A stretch of 64,000 nt of DNA, taken from contig NZ_OX419519.1 in the NCBI RefSeq assembly GCF_948472415.1, positions 6,043,001 through 6,107,000 on the forward strand. The letters run 5' to 3'. Position 1 is the first letter of the stretch; each line of letters starts with the position of its first letter. The notes below the pieces were generated by a model. The model did no database searches. It was not told the origin of the DNA and saw only the letters and a program-made list of their open reading frames with translations. Made by a program: the position numbers and the translations under genes. This document shows positions 1-7,233 of this stretch, one piece after another. This stretch comes from Kitasatospora fiedleri. Lineage in GTDB: Bacteria > Actinomycetota > Actinomycetes > Streptomycetales > Streptomycetaceae.

Positions 1-217
1 CGCGCGCTTCCTCTCCCGCTACGTCGACGACCCCGCCTCCCTCGAAGCCGAACACCTGCTGACCGGCGGCCTGTTGGACTCGCTGGCGGCGGTCGAGCTG
101 ATCGGCCACCTGGAGCGCCGCTTCGGGGTCCGGGTGCTCGACCACGACCTGGAGGTCGACAACTTCGACTCCCTCGCCGCCATCACCGCCTTCGTGGCCC
201 GGAAGCAGCGGGCATGA
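1..217 (+). CDS. Acyl carrier protein, 5'-truncated (FkbJ-like)
   Basis: The reading frame is open from base 2 to the TGA at 215-217 and gives the last 71 residues of a carrier protein; its start lies outside the window. The phosphopantetheine site reads GGLLDSLAAVEL with the serine codon at 80-82, followed by a typical carrier helix and a C-terminal FDSLAAITAFV segment. The stop overlaps the ATG of the next gene (ATGA), an acyl-CoA dehydrogenase, and an FkbH-like gene follows. In methoxymalonyl- and hydroxymalonyl-ACP pathways such a free-standing ACP carries the glyceryl unit while it is oxidised, so that role is inferred here. The fold is clear; the substrate is not proven. Confidence 0.85.
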   Translation, partial: ARFLSRYVDDPASLEAEHLLTGGLLDSLAAVELIGHLERRFGVRVLDHDLEVDNFDSLAAITAFVARKQRA

Positions 218-1320
218 TCACCGAACTGGCCCCGGAGCTGGCGGCGGAGTTCACCGACCGCCCCACCGCCGCGCGCGCCCTGGGCGCGCTGGTGCCCCGG
301 GCGTACGGCGGCCTGGAACTCGGTTACGCCGGCTACGGCGAGGTCAACCGCACCGTCGCCGAGCGGTCGCCGTCCCGGCAGAGCCTGCTGACCGTGCACG
401 GCATGGTCTGCCGGGCGCTGGTCCGCTGGGGCAGCGCCCGGCAGCGGGACGAGTACCTGCCGCGGCTGGCCGACGGCAGCCTGCTGGGGGCGTTCGCGCT
501 GAGCGAGGAGGCGGCCGGCAGCGACGTCCGCCGCATCGCCACCACCGCCCGCGAGGTGCCGGGCGGCTGGGTGCTCGACGGGCGCAAGCGCTGGGTCACC
601 TTCGGCCAGGAGGCCGGGGTCTTCCTGGTGTTCGCCCGCACCGGCACCCGGGACCTGGCGGTCCTGGTGCGCCGCGACGACCCGGGGGTCCACCTGCAAC
701 CGGCACCGCGGACCAGCGGCCTGCGGGACGCCAAGCTCGCCGAACTCGTCCTCCGGGAGTGCCGCGTCCCCGCCGACCGGCTGCTGGGGCGGCCCGGCGC
801 CGCGCTGTCCCACATCGCCGCCGATGCGCTGACCCTGGGCCGGCTCTGCGTGGCCTTCGGCGCGTGGGGGCTGGCCGGGGCCGCGCTGTCGGCGGCCCTG
901 CACCGCTCCATCGAGCGGCACCAGTTCGACGGCCCGCTGCACCGCCTCCAACTGGTGCGCGGACTGCTGGCGGACGCCGCGGTCGCGGTCGACTCGGCGC
1001 AACTGCTCTGCCGGCGCGCCGCGACGGCCCTCGACGAGGGCGACGAGTGGGCGCTGGGCCACGTCCTCACGGCGAAGCTCGGCGCCAGCCGGGCCGCCAC
1101 CGCCGCCGCGGCCGCGGCCGCCCAACTGCACGGCGCGGCCGGCCTGGCGGAGGGGAGCCGGGTCGACCGCTTCGTCCAGGACGCCCGGGTGTTCGAGGTC
1201 ATCGAGGGCAACACCCAACTGCTCCAGGACCTGATCGCCGATCAGGCCCTGGCCCGCTTCCGCGACCACGCGGCCCGGGCCCTGCCGTCGACCGGTCCGG
1301 AGGGACACCATGTCGGGTGA
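214..1320 (+). CDS. Acyl-CoA dehydrogenase family protein (FkbI-like)
   Basis: This 368-residue flavoenzyme has the usual three-domain acyl-CoA dehydrogenase layout: a helical N-terminus, a middle beta domain with GAFALSEEAAGSDV and RKRWVTFGQ motifs, and a C-terminal helical domain ending in FEVIEGNTQL. The base, Glu331, sits in the VIEG motif. The product is closest in architecture to dehydrogenases that oxidise a hydroxyacyl unit held on an ACP during methoxymalonyl-ACP or hydroxymalonyl-ACP synthesis. The gene overlaps the ACP upstream by four bases and the FkbH gene downstream by eleven, so all three are probably translated together. A paralogue with the same role is at 37614-38828. The exact oxidation step is inferred from neighbours. 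Confidence 0.88.
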   Translation: MITELAPELAAEFTDRPTAARALGALVPRAYGGLELGYAGYGEVNRTVAERSPSRQSLLTVHGMVCRALVRWGSARQRDEYLPRLADGSLLGAFALSEEAAGSDVRRIATTAREVPGGWVLDGRKRWVTFGQEAGVFLVFARTGTRDLAVLVRRDDPGVHLQPAPRTSGLRDAKLAELVLRECRVPADRLLGRPGAALSHIAADALTLGRLCVAFGAWGLAGAALSAALHRSIERHQFDGPLHRLQLVRGLLADAAVAVDSAQLLCRRAATALDEGDEWALGHVLTAKLGASRAATAAAAAAAQLHGAAGLAEGSRVDRFVQDARVFEVIEGNTQLLQDLIADQALARFRDHAARALPSTGPEGHHVG

Positions 1321-2362
1321 ACCGGCCGCCACGGCACCGGCCGCCACGGTCAAGTGCGTCGTCTGGGACCTCGACGAGACCCTGTGGGAGGGGGTGCTGG
1401 CCGAGGGCACCGCGGGCGGCCTGCGGCCGGGAGTGCTGGAGACCCTGCGCTCCCTCGACCGGCGGGGCGTCCTGCACTCCGTGGCCAGCAAGAACGAACC
1501 CGCCCGGGCCCGGGACCGGCTCGAACAGCTCGGGGTGGCGGAGTACTTCCTCTGCCCGCAGATCTCCTGGGAGCCGAAGTCCGCCCTGGTCGCGGCCGTC
1601 GCCGAGCAGCTCAACCTCGGCCTGGACAGCCTGGTGTTCATCGACGACTCCGCCTTCGAACGCGCCGAGGTCGCCGACGTCCACCCGCAGGTGCGCTGCC
1701 TGGACAGCACCGCCGCCGCGGAGCTGGCCGACCTGCCGGGCTTCGACCCGCCGGTGACCGCGGAGGCGGCCGGCCGGCGCCGCCTCTACCGGGAGGCGGA
1801 GGTCCGGCGCGACTACGAGGAGTCGTTCCAGGGGCCGCGCGCCGAGTTCCTGCGGACGCTCGGCCTGCGGCTCACGGTGGCCGAGGCCACCCCGGACGAC
1901 CTGCTGCGCGCCGCCGAACTCACCGAGCGCACCCACCAGTTGAACACCACCGGCCTGGTCTTCGACGCCGCGGAGCTGGCCGCGCTGATCCCCCGGCCGG
2001 ACCAGACCCTGCTGGTGATCACCCTGGAGGACCGGTTCGGCGGCTACGGGACGGTCGGCGTGGTCCTGCTCGGCACCGACGAGACGCAGTGGCGGATCCG
2101 GCTCTTCCTGATGTCCTGCCGCGTCATGGGCCGCAACGTGGGCGGCGCCGTCCTGGCACTGCTGGCCCGGGAGGCCGACGCCCGCGGCCTCGACCTCACC
2201 GCGGACTTCCTCGCCAACGACGTCAACCGGCCGATGTACATGGTCTACCGCCTGGCCGGGTTCGAGGAGATCGGACGGGAGGGCGAGGTCCAGCGGCTCC
2301 GGCTCCGCAGCGGAGCGGGCCGCGCCAACCCCGACTACGTCGAACTCCACGCACTGATCTGA
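1310..2362 (+). CDS. FkbH-like HAD-family glyceryl-ACP protein
   Basis: The protein has 350 residues. The N-terminal HAD domain carries the DxDxT signature as WDLDETLWEG with Asp20 and Asp22, then SVASKNE and VFIDDSAFERAEV motifs. The C-terminal third resembles a GNAT-like domain (ERTHQLNTTG, LMSCRVMGRNVGGAVLA), as is standard for the FkbH/OzmB family. Family members bind 1,3-bisphosphoglycerate, remove phosphate and pass a glyceryl unit to a carrier protein, the entry step to methoxymalonyl- and hydroxymalonyl-ACP. The ATG overlaps the end of the upstream dehydrogenase. A 79-base gap follows before the methyltransferase. A second FkbH gene is at 38825-39979. Confidence 0.92.
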   Translation: MSGEPAATAPAATVKCVVWDLDETLWEGVLAEGTAGGLRPGVLETLRSLDRRGVLHSVASKNEPARARDRLEQLGVAEYFLCPQISWEPKSALVAAVAEQLNLGLDSLVFIDDSAFERAEVADVHPQVRCLDSTAAAELADLPGFDPPVTAEAAGRRRLYREAEVRRDYEESFQGPRAEFLRTLGLRLTVAEATPDDLLRAAELTERTHQLNTTGLVFDAAELAALIPRPDQTLLVITLEDRFGGYGTVGVVLLGTDETQWRIRLFLMSCRVMGRNVGGAVLALLAREADARGLDLTADFLANDVNRPMYMVYRLAGFEEIGREGEVQRLRLRSGAGRANPDYVELHALI

Positions 2363-2452
2363 GCCGCCACCACCCCGCCACCACCCGCCACCCGCCCTCA
2401 CCCGCTACCCGCCATCACCCCGTCACCCCCGTCACGACCCATGGAGACGAAC

Positions 2453-3073
2453 ATGCAAGCCTTCACCGACCGCTGGGAACAGGGATTCGCCGCGCTCTAC
2501 GACAACCGGGAACTGGCCGAGATCTCCTGGGTCACCACCTCGGTCAGCCCGGCGCTCCAGCAGCTCGTCATCGACGGGGTGATCCCGCGCGGCTCCGAGG
2601 TGGTCGACCTCGCCTGCGGACCCGGCGTCCACGCCGTCTTCCTGGCCCGCCACGGCATGCGCGTCACCGGCGTGGACCGGTCGGCCACCGCCCTGGCCAA
2701 GGCCCGGGAACTGGCCGGCTTCTACGACTGCGACCCCGCCTTCGTGGAGGGCGACATCCTGCGCACCCCGCTGCCGGACGGCTGCGCCGACGTGGTGCAC
2801 GACTCCTTCGTCTACCACAACGTGCGCCCCGAGGCCCGGGGCGACTACCTCCGGGAGGCCGCCCGCCTGCTACGCCCGGGCGGCCTCTTCGTGCTGGTCG
2901 GCTTCTCCGACCGGATGTCCCCGGGCTCCGGGCCGATCCGGTTGACCTCCGACGACGTGGTCCGCCCGGCGCTGGAGCACTTCTCGATCGAGGAGCTGCG
3001 CCGCTTCCGGAACCTACCGACCGAGAAGCGCCCGGACCAGTGGCACTGGCTCGGCGTCTTCCGGCGCCGGTGA
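2453..3073 (+). CDS. Class I SAM-dependent methyltransferase
   Basis: The protein has about 207 residues and the SAM-binding motif I VVDLACGPGVHAVFLARHG, an acidic motif II around TGVDRS, and post-motifs FVEGDILRTPLPDG and LLRPGGLFVLVGF. The start at 2453 is preferred because GGAG sits six bases ahead; the in-frame ATG at 2441 has no ribosome site. Placed between an FkbH set and a dehydrogenase, it could be the O-methyltransferase that makes methoxymalonyl-ACP, or it could methylate a later intermediate. It is the ubiE/Methyltransf_25-like fold rather than an obvious FkbG-type O-methyltransferase, so the substrate is open. The C-terminus keeps the unusual sequence DQWHWLGVFRRR. Confidence 0.82.
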   Translation: MQAFTDRWEQGFAALYDNRELAEISWVTTSVSPALQQLVIDGVIPRGSEVVDLACGPGVHAVFLARHGMRVTGVDRSATALAKARELAGFYDCDPAFVEGDILRTPLPDGCADVVHDSFVYHNVRPEARGDYLREAARLLRPGGLFVLVGFSDRMSPGSGPIRLTSDDVVRPALEHFSIEELRRFRNLPTEKRPDQWHWLGVFRRR

Positions 3074-3858
3074 CCGCCGCCGCGGCGGGGCCCGGGCGCT
3101 TCGCCGGGCAGACCGTGCTGCTGACCGGGGCGGGCCGGGGCATCGGGCGCGCCTGCGCCCTGGAGTTCGCCCGGGAGGGCGCCCGGCTGGCCCTGGCCAG
3201 CCGGACCCCGGCCCAACTGGAGCGGGTCGCCGCGGAGATCGGCGCGCTGACCGGCGTCCCGGCGCTGTGCGTGCCCTTCGACGTGTCGCGGGCCGAGCAG
3301 GTCCGGACCGGGGTGGGCACCGTGCTGGAGCGGCTCGGGCCGATCGACGTGCTGGTCAACTGCGCGGGTCTGTTCTCGATGGGCCCCTCGGAGTCCACCG
3401 CGGAGGCGGACTCGCGGGAGCTGCTGGCCACCAACGCGCTGGGCACCCTGCTGGTCTGCCAGGAGGTCGGCCGCGGCATGCTGGAACGCGGCCGGGGCCG
3501 GATCGTCAACTTCGCCTCGCTGCTGTCCTTCACGGCCTTCCCGGGGCGGGCCGCCTACGCCGCGAGCAAGGGCGCGGTCCTCCAGCTCACCCGGGTGCTC
3601 GGGGTCGAGTGGGCGGCGCGCGGGGTGAACGTCAACGCGGTGGCCCCCGGCATGATCCGGATCGAGACCAGGCACCCGGCCGTGGCGGCGGGGGAGTTGA
3701 GCGAGGACGAGATCCTCGGCCGGATCCCGATGCGGCGGCGCGGCCGGCCGGAGGACGTCACCGGGCCCGTCCTCTTCCTGGCCTCCGCGCAGGCCGACTA
3801 CATCACCGGGCAGACCCTGGTGGTGGACGGCGGCTGGCTCAGCTACGGGTACCTGTGA
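3070..3858 (+). CDS. SDR family NAD(P)-dependent oxidoreductase
   Basis: This 262-residue classical short-chain dehydrogenase has TGAGRGIG as the cofactor loop, NCAG, the catalytic serine in NFASLLS, YAASK as the catalytic Tyr-Lys pair, and the C-terminal ITGQTLVVDGGW signature. GTG at 3070 overlaps the methyltransferase stop (GTGA), so translation is coupled. The enzyme presumably oxidises or reduces a hydroxyl or keto group on the pathway intermediate; FabG-type enzymes look very similar, but the location within this operon favours a tailoring job. Substrate and cofactor preference cannot be read from sequence. Confidence 0.88.
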   Translation: MTAAAAGPGRFAGQTVLLTGAGRGIGRACALEFAREGARLALASRTPAQLERVAAEIGALTGVPALCVPFDVSRAEQVRTGVGTVLERLGPIDVLVNCAGLFSMGPSESTAEADSRELLATNALGTLLVCQEVGRGMLERGRGRIVNFASLLSFTAFPGRAAYAASKGAVLQLTRVLGVEWAARGVNVNAVAPGMIRIETRHPAVAAGELSEDEILGRIPMRRRGRPEDVTGPVLFLASAQADYITGQTLVVDGGWLSYGYL

Positions 3859-3905
3859 GCGCCCGGCCCACGCACGTCCGGCCCACGGGGCCCCGACCCA
3901 TCCGA

Positions 3906-3925
3906 CCCCGGCCCGCGGGCCGGGG
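3906..3925. repeat. Perfect 20-base GC palindrome
   Basis: A perfect self-complementary sequence, CCCCGGCCCG joined to its reverse complement, lies in the 100-base gap between the SDR and the Gfo/Idh/MocA gene. It could fold into a hairpin that attenuates or stabilises the transcript, but with no loop and no T-run it is not a convincing terminator. A purine-rich ribosome site (GGAGAGCGGAG) follows before the next gene. Confidence 0.5.
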
Positions 3926-3958
3926 CGGGACCACAGGAGCGGAGAGCGGAGAACGCTG

Positions 3959-4978
3959 ATGACCGACTACAGACACGCGCTCATCGGGTGCGGCCGGGTC
4001 GCGGCCAACCACGTGGACGGCTTCGGCCGGGTCCCCGGGTGGGTCCTCGCCACGGCCTGCGACCGGGAGCCCCACGTCAAGGAGTTCGCCCGCGAGCACG
4101 GGATCGCGACCGCCGCGCAGGACGTCGAGGAGGTGTTCGCGGACCCCGGGATCACCAGCGTCTCGATCGCGGTGGACCACGTGCAGCACGGGCCCCTGGT
4201 GGAGCGGGCGCTGGTGGCGGGCAAGCACGTCCTGGTGGAGAAGCCGCTCTGCCTGGACCCGGCGCAGGCCCGGCAGCTGGTCGCGCTGGCCGCCGAGCGG
4301 GGCCTGGTGCTCTCCACGGTCGCCCAGCACCGCTACGACCCGGTGGTGCGGGCGGTGCGGCAGTGGGTGGGCCGGGGGCTGCTCGGCCGGCTGGTCTTCG
4401 CCTCCGCGACCCTGCAGGCCCGGCGGGAGCCCGACTACTACACCGGGAGCTACTGGCGCGGCACCCGGCGGGGCGAGGGCGGCTCGGCCCTGATCAACCA
4501 GGGCTACCACTGCCTGGACGCGGTGCGCTGGATCTGCGGCGACCTCACCACGACGGCCGCCGTCCGCACCGCCGGGGTGCTGGGCGGCGTCATCGAGACC
4601 GAGGACACCCTCAGCGGCCTGCTGTCCGCCTCGGGCGTGCCGGTCACGCTCAACGTGACGGTGGCGAGCAGCGTGGAGTGGCGCACCCGGATCGAGATCG
4701 TCGGCGAGCTGGGCTCGGTGGTCTTCGACCTCGACCACCCGGGGCGGCTGCGGCGCTGGGACGGATCGGCGGAGCTGGTCCGCCTCGCGGAGCGGGAGAG
4801 CAGCCGGGGCCTGGCGGAGGAGCCGCCCGGGACGTCCTACTACGGCACCTCGCACCGCCGGCAGATCGCCGACTTCTGCCGCAGCGTCGCCGGCGGGGGC
4901 CCGATGCTCTCCTCCCCGGCCGATTCGGTGGGAACGCTGGAGACCATTCTCTCGCTCTACGCGCTGTCGTCCCGGTGA
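3959..4978 (+). CDS. Gfo/Idh/MocA family oxidoreductase
   Basis: The protein has 339 residues. The N-terminus is a Rossmann domain starting HALIGCGRVAANH, and the diagnostic EKP motif (VEKPLCLD) has its lysine at residue 95. The C-terminal alpha/beta domain contains the GGSALINQGYHCLDAVRWI helix typical of the family, with the His/Asp positions used for catalysis. Members oxidise or reduce hydroxyl groups on sugars and inositols, or act as imine and biliverdin reductases. As last gene of the plus-strand operon that starts before the window, it is probably a tailoring dehydrogenase. It ends at 4978, where it converges on the LOG gene. Confidence 0.9.
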   Translation: MTDYRHALIGCGRVAANHVDGFGRVPGWVLATACDREPHVKEFAREHGIATAAQDVEEVFADPGITSVSIAVDHVQHGPLVERALVAGKHVLVEKPLCLDPAQARQLVALAAERGLVLSTVAQHRYDPVVRAVRQWVGRGLLGRLVFASATLQARREPDYYTGSYWRGTRRGEGGSALINQGYHCLDAVRWICGDLTTTAAVRTAGVLGGVIETEDTLSGLLSASGVPVTLNVTVASSVEWRTRIEIVGELGSVVFDLDHPGRLRRWDGSAELVRLAERESSRGLAEEPPGTSYYGTSHRRQIADFCRSVAGGGPMLSSPADSVGTLETILSLYALSSR

Positions 4979-5025
4979 ACGGACCGGAAAGCACGGACGG
5001 CACCGGGCCGGCGGGCCGCCCGACC

Positions 5026-5673
5026 CTACCGGGAGAGGAATTCCGCCGGAGCGGGCATCAGCGCGTCGAGGCATTCCTCGGCGGTTTTCCCGGCGCGGAT
5101 GAATCCCCGTTCCTCTGCGCCGAGGAATCCCTCCTCGACCATCCGGTCGAGGAGGGCGATCAATGGGTCGAAGAATCCCGCGACATTGGCCAGGGCGACC
5201 GGCCGCCAGTGGAATCCCAATTGGTTCCAGGTGGAAACCTCCATGAGTTCGTCCATCGTTCCGTAGCCGCCGGGGAGGACGACGAAGGCGTCGGCCATTT
5301 CGTACATCAGCGCTTTCCGGGTGTGCATTCCCTCGACGACCAGGACCTCGCCCCGGGCGTCGTCGAGGCGCTCGCGCTCGTGCAGGGCGTCCGGGATCAC
5401 GCCGAACACCTCGGCACCGGCCTCGTGGGCGGCCCGCGAGACGGCGCCCATCAGGCCCACGCCACCGGCCCCGTAGACCAGGCTCCCGCCCCGGCGGGCG
5501 ATCGCCGCACCCAGGTCGCGGGCGGTCCGGAGGTACTCCGGCCGGCTGCCCGGACGGGAGCCGCAGAAGACGCCTATCCGGCTGGGCGCGGCCGGGGGAA
5601 TTGTCACGGTGGATTCCTTCGCGGAGGGGGACCCGGTCCGGTCGGCGGGCTGAACGGTATTCATTCGACTCAT
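5026..5673 (-). CDS. LOG family (TIGR00730) Rossmann-fold nucleosidase-like protein
   Basis: This 215-residue protein has the LOG signature: an N-terminal IGVFCGSRPG, GLMGAVSRAAHEAG, the HTRK motif at residues 117-120 and PGGYGTMDELMEVSTW at 134-149, matching PGGxGTxxE. LOG proteins hydrolyse nucleoside 5'-monophosphates to free base and ribose 5-phosphate; cytokinin activation is the plant case. The ATG at 5673 overlaps the TGA of a 53-residue small ORF, so the two are probably co-translated. The first 29 residues precede the core fold, and a start at the internal ATG, 5664, is possible. Why a nucleosidase sits inside a biosynthetic locus is not clear from the sequence. Confidence 0.9.
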   Translation of the reverse strand: MSRMNTVQPADRTGSPSAKESTVTIPPAAPSRIGVFCGSRPGSRPEYLRTARDLGAAIARRGGSLVYGAGGVGLMGAVSRAAHEAGAEVFGVIPDALHERERLDDARGEVLVVEGMHTRKALMYEMADAFVVLPGGYGTMDELMEVSTWNQLGFHWRPVALANVAGFFDPLIALLDRMVEEGFLGAEERGFIRAGKTAEECLDALMPAPAEFLSR

Positions 5674-5831
5674 CCCCAGCCCAGGTCGTCCCCGGAAATC
5701 CGGACGGACGCGTCAACGGCGGTGGCGCGCGGAGCGTGCGGGCCCTGGAGCGTGATCACGGCGCTCAGCACGGCACCTGCCGTGAGAGCGGCGCCGATGA
5801 TCTGTCCCAGGCGGCGTGCGAAAGAGTTCAT
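5670..5831 (-). CDS. Small ORF (53 aa), secreted or membrane peptide, unknown function
   Basis: ATG at 5831 follows a GGAG ribosome site (GGAGATCACGATG) and the frame runs 53 codons to a TGA that overlaps the start of the LOG gene as ATGA. The product begins MNSFARRLGQIIGAAL, that is, a charged N-terminus then a hydrophobic stretch of about 20 residues, and ends with a polar tail containing ISGDDLGWG. This looks like a signal peptide or a single membrane anchor. I recognise no family. The ribosome site, the correct stop overlap and the hydrophobic profile are the only evidence that it is real; it could instead be a leader whose translation controls LOG expression. Confidence 0.6.
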   Translation of the reverse strand: MNSFARRLGQIIGAALTAGAVLSAVITLQGPHAPRATAVDASVRISGDDLGWG

Positions 5832-5953
5832 CGTGATCTCCAGTCATCCGAGGAGCGGCCGAATCGGCGGCCCGTGGGCTACCTTGCTACATGCCGGGTA
5901 CGAGCCGAATGGACGGGGGCGCTCGGCATACTGCATTGCGCGTATCCGAGGGG

Positions 5954-7023
5954 ATGACCAAAGTGGCAGATTCGGAGTTTCAGGACGACTTGGACACGAT
6001 CGCCCTGAGCGAGGGTGCGCTCCGGGTCTACCTCCATGCCCTCGACCTCCCCGCTCCGCTGCGCTGCGACCGGGCCGGCGACGAGATCGGGATCGGCCCG
6101 GCGGAGTTCGACCTCGCGGTCGAACAGCTCCGGGCGCTGAAGCTGGTGAGCGCGCAACTGCTGTCCGAGGGCTTCATCGCCCCGGTCGCCCCCGACAGCG
6201 CCCGGGTCCAGCTGCTCTCGCCGCTGGTCCGGGAGCTGGAGCAGAAGCAGCGCACGGTGGACGCGGCCCGGGCGGTCTACGCCCGGCTGTCCGTCGAGTA
6301 CCACCGCTCCACCACCCGCAGCGCCCGGGACGAGACGGTCACCGTGGTGCGCGAACTGCCGGACGTGCGACGGCTGATCACCGAGCTGTCGGCCGGCTGC
6401 ACCCGCGAGGTGCTGACCGCCCAGCCGGGCGGCGGCCGCACCGAGGAGGTGCTGCGCGAGTCCCTGCAGCGCACCGAGAGCCTGCTGAACCGGGGGGTGC
6501 GGATGCGCACCCTCTACCAGCACACGGCCCGCTACAGCCCGCCGACCGCCGCCTACGTCGCCCACGTCACCGCGTACGGCGCGGAGGTGCGGACGCTGGG
6601 GACGGCTTCATGCGGATGCTCCTGTTCGACCAGGAGGTCGCCCTGATCGAGCTGAACGAGACGCCGGCCGGGGCGGTGCTGGTCCGCGAGCCCAGCATCG
6701 TGCACTTCATGTACGAGTCCTTCGAGCGGGCCTGGAGCCAGGCGACCGAGTTCGACGCGGACAACCACCCGGCGTCCGTGCGGCAGACCACCGACAACAC
6801 CAAGGCGACGATCATCAGGCTGCTGGTCGACGGGGTCGAGGACAAGGTGGTGGCGCGGCGGCTGGGCATGTCGCTGCGGACCTGCCAGCGCCACGTGTCG
6901 GAGATCCTGCGCGACGTCGGGGCCAGGAACCGGCTCCAGGCCGGCTACCTGATTCACCGTTACGGCCTCGACCGGACGGACGCCCTTCCCGGGGAAACGG
7001 AAGGCGCCGGAGCGGAAGAGTAG
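5954..7023 (+). pseudogene. LuxR-type transcriptional regulator, frameshifted as read
   Basis: Two frames together make one regulator of about 356 residues. The first part (from ATG 5954, or GTG 5963 which has better ribosome-site spacing) is a TrmB-like helical domain starting VADSEFQDDLDTIALSEG. It runs to GAEVRTLG and then drops out of frame. The second part resumes in the next frame as DGFMRMLLFDQEVALIE and ends with a LuxR helix-turn-helix, VEDKVVARRLGMSLRTCQRHVSEIL. Adding one G to the GGGG run at 6598-6601 restores a continuous protein. It lies divergent from the LOG pair and directly ahead of the condensation-domain gene, so it is the likely local regulator if intact. A regulator of the same architecture is at 20062-20934. 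Confidence 0.8.
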
Positions 7024-7113
7024 GTGAACCGGAAATGTCGGCCCCCCGCTCGCCGGGTGCCGTCGCCCGCGATTCCCCCGGGGCGGTGCCCGCATCATGG
7101 CCGACTCGTCGGC

Positions 7114-7149
7114 AATTTTCATTGCAGTGAAATTTTCTTGCAGTAAAAA
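7114..7149 (+). promoter_or_regulatory. AT-rich direct repeat and possible promoter
   Basis: Two near-identical units, AATTTTCATTGCAGT (7114-7128) and AATTTTCTTGCAGT (7131-7144), lie 17 bases apart in otherwise GC-rich DNA, about 90 bases ahead of the condensation-domain gene. TTGCAG at 7122-7127 and TAAAAA at 7144-7149 are separated by 16 bases and could be -35 and -10 elements. The layout suggests an operator bound by a dimer on one face of the helix, perhaps the adjacent LuxR-type protein. This is an inference from pattern only. Confidence 0.5.
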
Positions 7150-7233
7150 CCTGGCTTCTGTACGTCAATAGTCGATTCCTGGCCGTGTCCTGCCGCGGCG
7201 CGGGTCGAACTAGCGGAAAAGGGGAGAACCCGC

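Noticed and set aside
3906..3925. Palindrome considered as a transcription terminator
   Set aside because: It has no loop and lies between genes that read as one operon with a good ribosome site after it; kept only as a repeat.
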